Shown here: piece by piece, positions 59,538-64,000 of the stretch
Layout of the letters: each line of letters starts with the position of its first letter
Numbering within the stretch: the stretch's first letter is position 1
DNA from: Kiloniellaceae bacterium
Lineage (GTDB): Bacteria > Pseudomonadota > Alphaproteobacteria > Kiloniellales > J153
Direction of reading: 5' to 3'
NCBI GenBank assembly: GCA_021776115.1
Contig: JAJFGN010000042.1
Location: 111,656 to 175,655 of the forward strand
Length of the DNA: 64,000 nt
Notes under the pieces: model-generated
Told to the model about the DNA's origin: nothing
Seen by the model: only the letters and a program-made list of their open reading frames with translations
The model's database searches: none
Translations under genes and position numbers: made by a program

Positions 59538-60401
59538 ATGCCGCGCGAAGCCTTTGTCAACGGACGCTATGTGCCGCACGCGCAGGCCGCCGTCCATATA
59601 GAAGACCGTGGCTATCAGTTCGCCGACGGTATCTATGAAGTCGTGACCCTTCACAATGGCGCGCTCATCGATGAGGAACTGCATCTCGATCGGCTGGAGC
59701 GTTCACTGGGGGAACTGCGTATCGCGATGCCCATGAGCCGCGCGGCCATGAAATTGGTGGCACGCGAAACGATCCGGCGCAACGGCGTTTCGAATGGCAT
59801 CATTTATATGCAAATCACGCGGGGGGTCGCACCCCGGGACCATAAATTCCCGCACAAAACTTGTCCGGCCCTGGTCATGACCACACGGCAAATGAAACCG
59901 CATTCGGCGAAGCTTCTGGCCGAGGGCGCCAAGGTGGTTACGGTGCCCGACATTCGCTGGTCGCGGTGCGATATTAAGTCGATCTCACTCTTGCCGAACG
60001 TCCTGGCTAAGCAGGCCGCGGCGGAGGAGGGGGCCTACGAGGCCTGGCAGGTCGATGCGGACGGCTTCGTGACCGAGGGCAGCTCGACCAACGCTTGGAT
60101 CGTGACCGGCGACGGCAAGGTCGTCACGCGCGCGGCGGGTCACGAAATTCTAAACGGAATTACCCGGATTTCCCTTATCAAGCTGATCGAATCCCAGGGT
60201 TACACCTTAGAGGAGCGCAGCTTCAGCCTGGACGAGGCAAGGGTAGCCAAGGAGGCCTTTATCACCTCCAGCACTTCCTTCGTCCTGCCGGTGACGCAGA
60301 TCGACGATACACCGGTCGGAAATGGGCACCCCGGTATTCTGACCGGCAAGTTGCGCCGCCACTATTTTGACTTCATGACCAGCGCCGGAGACCCCATTTG
60401 A
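59538..60401 (+). CDS. dat: D-amino-acid (D-alanine) transaminase
   Basis: PLP fold-type IV aminotransferase making D-glutamate or D-alanine for the wall. The 287-residue protein has the early FVNGRYVPHAQA, DRGYQFADGIYE, a RSLGELRI segment, the PLP lysine in RCDIKSISLLPNVLAK, EGSSTNAW and a phosphate loop NGITR. These match the D-specific subgroup better than the branched-chain IlvE subgroup. AAGGAG lies before the ATG. Its stop overlaps the start of the HAD gene by 4 bp. Confidence 0.92.
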   Translation: MPREAFVNGRYVPHAQAAVHIEDRGYQFADGIYEVVTLHNGALIDEELHLDRLERSLGELRIAMPMSRAAMKLVARETIRRNGVSNGIIYMQITRGVAPRDHKFPHKTCPALVMTTRQMKPHSAKLLAEGAKVVTVPDIRWSRCDIKSISLLPNVLAKQAAAEEGAYEAWQVDADGFVTEGSSTNAWIVTGDGKVVTRAAGHEILNGITRISLIKLIESQGYTLEERSFSLDEARVAKEAFITSSTSFVLPVTQIDDTPVGNGHPGILTGKLRRHYFDFMTSAGDPI

Positions 60402-61054
60402 GCCTCCGCCGCCCCAGCGCCCTCCTATTCGACTGGGACAACACACTGATCGATAGCTGGGGCGCAATTCATCATGCCCTGGCAGTCACTTTTCGCGCCA
60501 TGGGGCGGGAGCCCTGGAGCTACGAGGAAACGGTCCAGCGGGTCCGCGCATCGGCCCGCGATTCGTTTCCGATACTATTCGGCGCGCGGGCAGAGGAGGC
60601 GATGGAGGTGTTCTACCGAACCTTCGAATCCGATCATCTGGAAAAGCTGAGCGCCCGCGCCGGAGCAGAGGAAATGCTGCGCGCGCTAGCGGCCGACGGT
60701 GACCTCTACCTGGGGGTGGTCAGTAACAAAAAAGGCGATCTTTTGCGCCGGGAAGTGACGCATCTGGGCTGGGAGAGCTTGTTTTCCCGCCTAGTAGGGG
60801 CCAATGACGCGGCTCGCGACAAGCCTGCGGTCGAGGCCGTGGAGATGGGTCTCGAGGGCTCTGGCCTGCAACCGGGGCCTGCCGTCTGGTTCGTCGGCGA
60901 TACCGACATCGACATGCAATGCGCGGTCAATTCCGGTTGCATTCCGGTGCTTGTGCGCCCACATCCCCCGGAAGAGCTTGAGTTCGGGGATGCCGAACCT
61001 CAAGTTCATTTTCCGGACTGCACGGGCTTGCTGGAGGCCGTGCGGAGCATGTAA
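60398..61054 (+). CDS. HAD-superfamily phosphatase (phosphoglycolate-phosphatase-like)
   Basis: A 218-residue haloacid-dehalogenase-like protein. Motif I is F-D-W-D-N-T-L-I-D (nucleophile Asp12, acid Asp14), motif II is VVSNKKG, and the motif III/IV region has the GDKP-like DKP and VGDTDIDM. An all-helical cap (about 20-85) is inserted after motif I. The Trp between the two Asp of motif I marks a small subgroup. The substrate is not predictable. The TTG start overlaps dat by 4 bp (TTGA), suggesting coupled translation. Confidence 0.88.
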   Translation: MSLRRPSALLFDWDNTLIDSWGAIHHALAVTFRAMGREPWSYEETVQRVRASARDSFPILFGARAEEAMEVFYRTFESDHLEKLSARAGAEEMLRALAADGDLYLGVVSNKKGDLLRREVTHLGWESLFSRLVGANDAARDKPAVEAVEMGLEGSGLQPGPAVWFVGDTDIDMQCAVNSGCIPVLVRPHPPEELEFGDAEPQVHFPDCTGLLEAVRSM

Positions 61055-61097
61055 TTTTGCGTTCGGCACGAAGCATGCTACTCAAAGGAGTGCCGGA

Positions 61098-61175
61098 ATG
61101 GCGCAACCCGATGGGGGCGGGGCTGCGACCCTTCGGGGTCGAGTTGGGGTTTTCCCGCCAGGGTCCGACAAATAG
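61098..61175 (+). other. Possible 25-residue leader ORF with internal hairpin, upstream of hfq
   Basis: ATG at 61098 is preceded by AAAGGAG (61084-61090) at ideal spacing, the strongest ribosome-binding site nearby; the frame ends at TAG 61173-61175, 60 bp before hfq. The encoded 25-residue peptide is Gly-rich and not recognised. Inside it, CGACCC-TTCG-GGGTCG (61126-61141) is a perfect 6-bp stem with a UUCG tetraloop, with GGCGGG and CCCGCC (61115 and 61154 regions) able to form an outer stem. This may be a leader peptide, an mRNA structure controlling hfq, or a processed end of the dat-HAD transcript. Confidence 0.38.
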
Positions 61176-61235
61176 AAACCGGTTGGCCGAGCAGTGAGCA
61201 CGCCCGGCCAACGAGAAAATGAAAAGGTCGCATCA

Positions 61236-61487
61236 ATGGCCGCGGAAAGATCTCAAAACGTTCAGGACGTGTTTCTGAACCACATCCGGAAGAACAAGGT
61301 TCCCGTTACGGTTTTCCTGGTGAATGGCGTGAAGTTGCAGGGCATCGTCACCTGGTTTGACAACTTCTCCGTTCTCCTGCGACGGGACGCCCACTCGCAA
61401 CTTGTCTATAAACACGCGATCTCGACAGTGATGCCGGCGACCCCGGTTCAACTGTTCGACCCGCAGTCGGAGACGCAAGACGCCTAA
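61236..61487 (+). CDS. hfq: RNA chaperone Hfq
   Basis: Hexameric Sm-like protein that pairs small RNAs with mRNAs. The 83-residue protein is the short alphaproteobacterial form: [28 protein letters not shown] (Sm1), the FDNFSVLL segment and the [10 protein letters not shown] (Sm2, KH motif) core, with almost no C-terminal tail. The ATG at 61236 gives the conserved start and has AAAAGG upstream; the GTG at 61194 would add 14 non-conserved residues. hflX follows after 75 bp, as in most proteobacteria. Confidence 0.97.
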   Translation: MAAERSQNVQDVFLNHIRKNKVPVTVFLVNGVKLQGIVTWFDNFSVLLRRDAHSQLVYKHAISTVMPATPVQLFDPQSETQDA

Positions 61488-61538
61488 TCCGAGCGATCGC
61501 CGCACGGGGGAAGGCGCGTCAACGCGAAGGCGGCTGGA

Positions 61539-61556
61539 CGGACTCAGGAGAGTCCG
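61539..61556 (+). promoter_or_regulatory. Hairpin displaying the hflX ribosome-binding site in its loop
   Basis: CGGACTC (61539-61545) pairs with GAGTCCG (61550-61556), leaving AGGA (61546-61549) as a 4-nt loop. AGGAG is the only ribosome-binding-site-like sequence before the hflX ATG at 61563. A 7-bp GC-rich stem would constrain that site, so structure opening or closing could set the hflX level. Seen: the sequence. Inferred: function. Confidence 0.5.
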
Positions 61557-61562
61557 CAAAGC

Positions 61563-62852
61563 ATGACGCGCACCCTTGTGTTAGTTCCGGACCTACGCAG
61601 CGGCATGAAGATGGCCCGCGACCCGGCCGCTCGTCTTGATGAGGCCGTCGGTCTCGCACGCGCGATCGACCTGTCCATTGTCCATGCCGAAGCGGTCTCT
61701 GCCGCCAAGGCCCGCCCCGCGACCTTGTTCGGCGCCGGGATCGTCGAGCGTTTCAAGGCCTTTATCGAGGCGGAAGAAATCGACATCGTCATTGTCGATG
61801 GCTCGCTTAGTCCGGTGCAGCAGCGCAATCTGGAAACCGCTTGGAACACCAAGGTGATCGACCGGACCGGCCTGATCCTTGAGATCTTCGGCGAGCGGGC
61901 GCGAACTAAGGAGGGCCAACTCCAGGTCGAGCTCGCGGCGCTTAGCTATCAGCGGTCCCGCCTTGTGCGGTCCTGGACCCATTTGGAACGCCAGCGCGGC
62001 GGCCACGGCTTCCTGGGCGGACCGGGCGAGCGCCAGTTGGAAATTGACCGCCGAATCATCACCGACCGCATCGTCAGGATCAAATCAGAGTTGGAGCAGG
62101 TCAAGCGCACGCGCGAATTGCACCGCGGCGCGCGCCGGAGGGTGCCTTATCCGGTCGTTGCCCTGGTCGGATATACGAATGCCGGGAAATCCACACTCTT
62201 CAACCGCGTGACCCAGTCGGACGTGATGGTCGCCGACATGCTGTTTGCGACCCTAGATCCGACCATGCGGCGGATACAGCTCCCCTCGGGTCTGTCTGTG
62301 ATTCTGTCCGACACCGTCGGCTTTATCTCGGACCTGCCGACGGATTTGGTGGCTGCTTTCCGGGCAACGCTGGAGGAGGTCACCAGCGCCGATCTCATCT
62401 TGCATGTTCGCGATGCCGCTCATGCAGAGAGCGAGGCCCAACGTGCGGACGTAGACGCCGTGTTGGCGGCCCTGGGCCTGGACGATCAAGGTGAGGGCAG
62501 GATGATCGAGGTCATGAACAAGGCCGATCTGTTGGACCAATCGGCGAGAGCCGCTGTGGAGGCCCGTATGTGCCGCCGGCCCGACATGGTGATGTGCTCC
62601 GCCGTGACCGGCGAAGGAGTCGAGACTCTGCTCGCGACCATCGACCGCCACCTTACCCGCCATCAGTCCCAGGTCGATCTCGCTGTAGACCTGACCGACG
62701 GGGCTGCCATCGCCTGGCTTTACGATCACGGCCAGGTTCTGGCCCGGCGCGACGACGAGCGGAAGGCCCATTTGCGAGTCCGGTTAGACGATTCGGCCTT
62801 GGCGCGATTTCGCCGACGCCGGCGCAAGTTGGCACCGGCAGTCACCGGCTGA
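61563..62852 (+). CDS. hflX: Ribosome-associated GTPase HflX
   Basis: Splits stalled 70S ribosomes, notably under heat or antibiotic stress. The 429-residue protein has the N-terminal HflX domain (about 1-190) with the RGGHGFLGGPGE-x-QLE-x-DRR segment, then a GTPase domain: G1 GYTNAGKST near residue 203, G2 region FATLDPT, G3 DTVGF, G4 NKAD. C-terminal part is basic. It follows hfq; its start lies just behind a hairpin containing the ribosome-binding site. Confidence 0.96.
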   Translation: MTRTLVLVPDLRSGMKMARDPAARLDEAVGLARAIDLSIVHAEAVSAAKARPATLFGAGIVERFKAFIEAEEIDIVIVDGSLSPVQQRNLETAWNTKVIDRTGLILEIFGERARTKEGQLQVELAALSYQRSRLVRSWTHLERQRGGHGFLGGPGERQLEIDRRIITDRIVRIKSELEQVKRTRELHRGARRRVPYPVVALVGYTNAGKSTLFNRVTQSDVMVADMLFATLDPTMRRIQLPSGLSVILSDTVGFISDLPTDLVAAFRATLEEVTSADLILHVRDAAHAESEAQRADVDAVLAALGLDDQGEGRMIEVMNKADLLDQSARAAVEARMCRRPDMVMCSAVTGEGVETLLATIDRHLTRHQSQVDLAVDLTDGAAIAWLYDHGQVLARRDDERKAHLRVRLDDSALARFRRRRRKLAPAVTG

Positions 62853-62859
62853 ACCTCCC

Positions 62860-63669
62860 GTGCGCTTCGATCCCCAAATCGTCTCCGACATTATTGCGGA
62901 CGTGGCTCGGCAAGAGATTATGCCGCGGTTCCGCACTCTGCGCGATGACGAGATCAAAGAGAAAGAGGGCGGCGAACTGGTGACGGTTGCAGACGTAGCC
63001 GCAGAAAAGGCGCTGACCCGGCGGTTACAAGACCATCTGGTGGGATCCCTAGTGATCGGGGAGGAAGCGGTCGCGGCCGATCCGGCCGTTCTCGGCAAGT
63101 TGTCGGAGGCCGACCCGATATGGATCATCGACCCGATCGACGGCACGAGTAACTTTGCCGGAGGAAAGCCGGTCTTCGCGGTCATGGTCGGTTTGGTGCG
63201 CGGTGACGAGACACTTGCCGCATGGATTCACGATCCAATGGATGACCGCACCTTGACGGCTCAGCTCGGCGCCGGTGCTTGGATAGCGGGCCGACGCCTA
63301 GGCGTTGGCGCGCCGGATACGCCGTTGGCGATGCGTGGCACCCTGCATGCCAGCAACTTCGCCCCGGCGGAGACGGCTCGTCAGGTCCAGTCGCGCCGGG
63401 GCCAAGTCGGTGCGATCAAAAGCCTGCGTTGCGCTGGCCACGAATACCTGCGCTTGGCTCTGGGGGAGATGCAATTCTCGCTCTTCACCAAGCTAATGCC
63501 CTGGGACCACGTCCCTGGCACCCTCATTCAAAGCGAGGCAGGCGGTGTCGCCTGGACCTTGGATGGGGGCCCTTACCGCGCGAGCAGCTACAAGGCGCCT
63601 GGCTTGTTGATGGCGCCGGACGAAGCCTCGTGGCACGCCCTCCGGGAGACACTATTCGGGCCCGACTAG
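62860..63669 (+). CDS. Inositol monophosphatase family protein
   Basis: Li-sensitive Mg phosphatase of the IMPase/HisN group. The 269-residue protein has the motif G-x-LVT-x-AD, the metal ligand segment GEEA, the family signature DPIDGTSNF and the C-terminal motif WDHVPGTLI. Candidates for its substrate are inositol-1-phosphate, histidinol phosphate or 3'-phosphoadenosine phosphates; sequence alone does not decide. GTG start at 62860, 7 bp after hflX; CCTCCC before it is no ribosome-binding site, so translation may be coupled. The stop codon TAG is completed by the first base of the inverted-repeat element that follows. Confidence 0.88.
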   Translation: MRFDPQIVSDIIADVARQEIMPRFRTLRDDEIKEKEGGELVTVADVAAEKALTRRLQDHLVGSLVIGEEAVAADPAVLGKLSEADPIWIIDPIDGTSNFAGGKPVFAVMVGLVRGDETLAAWIHDPMDDRTLTAQLGAGAWIAGRRLGVGAPDTPLAMRGTLHASNFAPAETARQVQSRRGQVGAIKSLRCAGHEYLRLALGEMQFSLFTKLMPWDHVPGTLIQSEAGGVAWTLDGGPYRASSYKAPGLLMAPDEASWHALRETLFGPD

Positions 63670-63920
63670 AGCCCTTTCCGACCTTATTGAGCTATTTGAT
63701 GGGCCAAAACCGTTCACTCGGCTAAGCTCGGGCGCGCTGGGGCATCGGGCAAGCGCCGGAGCGACGCCGATGGACGGATTTGGCCCACCGAAGGCCGGTT
63801 TCTCGCGCCCGCTGGACGTCGTTATGCTCCCCTTGCGGTCATGAGACCGCGGTGGGAAGCATGCCTAGCCAGCAGACGCAAAAAACCGGTCAAATGGCTC
63901 AATAAGGACGGAATGGGCTC
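63669..63920. mobile_element. MITE-like element, 252 bp, with 31-bp inverted termini and TA flanks
   Basis: The left end (GAGCCC..., 63669-63699) and right end (...GGGCTC, 63890-63920) are inverted copies with three mismatches in 31 positions. TA stands directly outside each end (63667-63668 and 63921-63922), as expected for the TA duplication of IS630/mariner-type elements. No ORF is present. Inside are two more hairpins: TGGGCCAAA (63700-63708) with TTTGGCCCA (63779-63787), and an imperfect 17-bp stem at about 63823-63861 with loop ATGA (63841-63844). The stop codon of the upstream gene is used as the target site and is kept intact. Confidence 0.8.
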
Positions 63921-63924
63921 TAGT

Positions 63925-64000
63925 ATGGGTGATCGCGAACGCGCAGCTTATACAACAGACGCGAAAGGACGATCTCGCCGGCAAAAAAAAGCCCGACGCC
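63925..64000. other. Right-edge non-coding sequence; possible end of a minus-strand transcript
   Basis: The last 76 bases after the inverted-repeat element have no gene. On the minus strand, GGCGTCGGGC is followed by eight T (plus strand AAAAAAAA at 63983-63990 region), which resembles the 3' side and T-tract of an intrinsic terminator whose stem is cut by the window edge. If so, a gene on the minus strand lies just outside. Too little sequence to be sure. Confidence 0.3.

Noticed and set aside
61055..61235. A tRNA or other known RNA gene in the HAD-hfq gap.
   Set aside because: The strong UUCG hairpin is not a T-arm; no acceptor stem, anticodon arm or CCA-like end could be placed around it.

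Overview
The window is almost entirely chromosomal core genome of a GC-rich alphaproteobacterium, probably a Rhodospirillales-like or other early-branching lineage. This rests on gene content and order: LpxI instead of LpxH, a fused IspDF, a PDH E1-beta subunit with its own lipoyl domain, the dusB-ntrB-ntrC-ntrY-ntrX-trkA-dat-hfq-hflX order, a short Hfq, and a LexA whose own promoter carries the alphaproteobacterial direct-repeat SOS box (GTTC-N7-GTTC). No rRNA, tRNA, CRISPR array, prophage or transposase gene was seen.

Layout. (1) 1-12.1 kb, plus strand: envelope cluster frr(partial)-uppS-cdsA-dxr-rseP-bamA-skp-lpxD-fabZ-lpxA-lpxI-lpxB, then a glyoxalase gene and a strong bidirectional terminator. 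It joins isoprenoid carrier synthesis, phospholipid precursor synthesis, outer-membrane protein assembly and early lipid A synthesis. (2) 12.2-16.7 kb, minus: gltA, gltX, glnS. (3) 17-29.2 kb: comEC (plus), then minus-strand lexA, moeA, moaC, trpC, trpD, trpG, and further on trpE and ppiD. A degenerate metal-binding mini-ORF and a YibQ-type deacetylase gene sit between trpG and trpE in the opposite orientation. (4) 29.5-34.4 kb, plus: tpiA, secG, pyrG, a GNAT gene, kdsA and a DinB-family gene. (5) 34.4-35.9 kb, minus: a two-gene arsenic module, arsR-acr3. (6) 36-46.8 kb, plus: eno, a PAS histidine kinase that looks inserted, an eno remnant, ftsB, pdhA-pdhB-pdhC-lpd, lipA and a RatA/Coq10-like gene. 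This links glycolysis to acetyl-CoA and makes the lipoyl cofactor the complex needs. (7) 46.8-49.7 kb, minus: CPBP protease, cinA/pncC, pgpA, ispDF. (8) 49.9-63.7 kb, plus: a YpjD-like gene, dusB-ntrBC-ntrYX (nitrogen control), trkA, dat, a HAD phosphatase, hfq, hflX and an inositol-monophosphatase-family gene. (9) 63.67-63.92 kb: a non-coding element with long inverted termini, inserted at the stop codon of the last gene.

I found no obviously new multigene system. The items most worth following are small: a LexA-type box placed between the -35 and -10 of a candidate ftsB promoter; a decayed second copy of the eno 3' end beyond the orphan histidine kinase; a MITE-like element with TA flanks at the right edge; a palindromic repeat built of CACGAAGG-type units; RNA-like hairpins in the rseP, pyrG, hfq and hflX leaders; and a probable leaderless arsR transcript.
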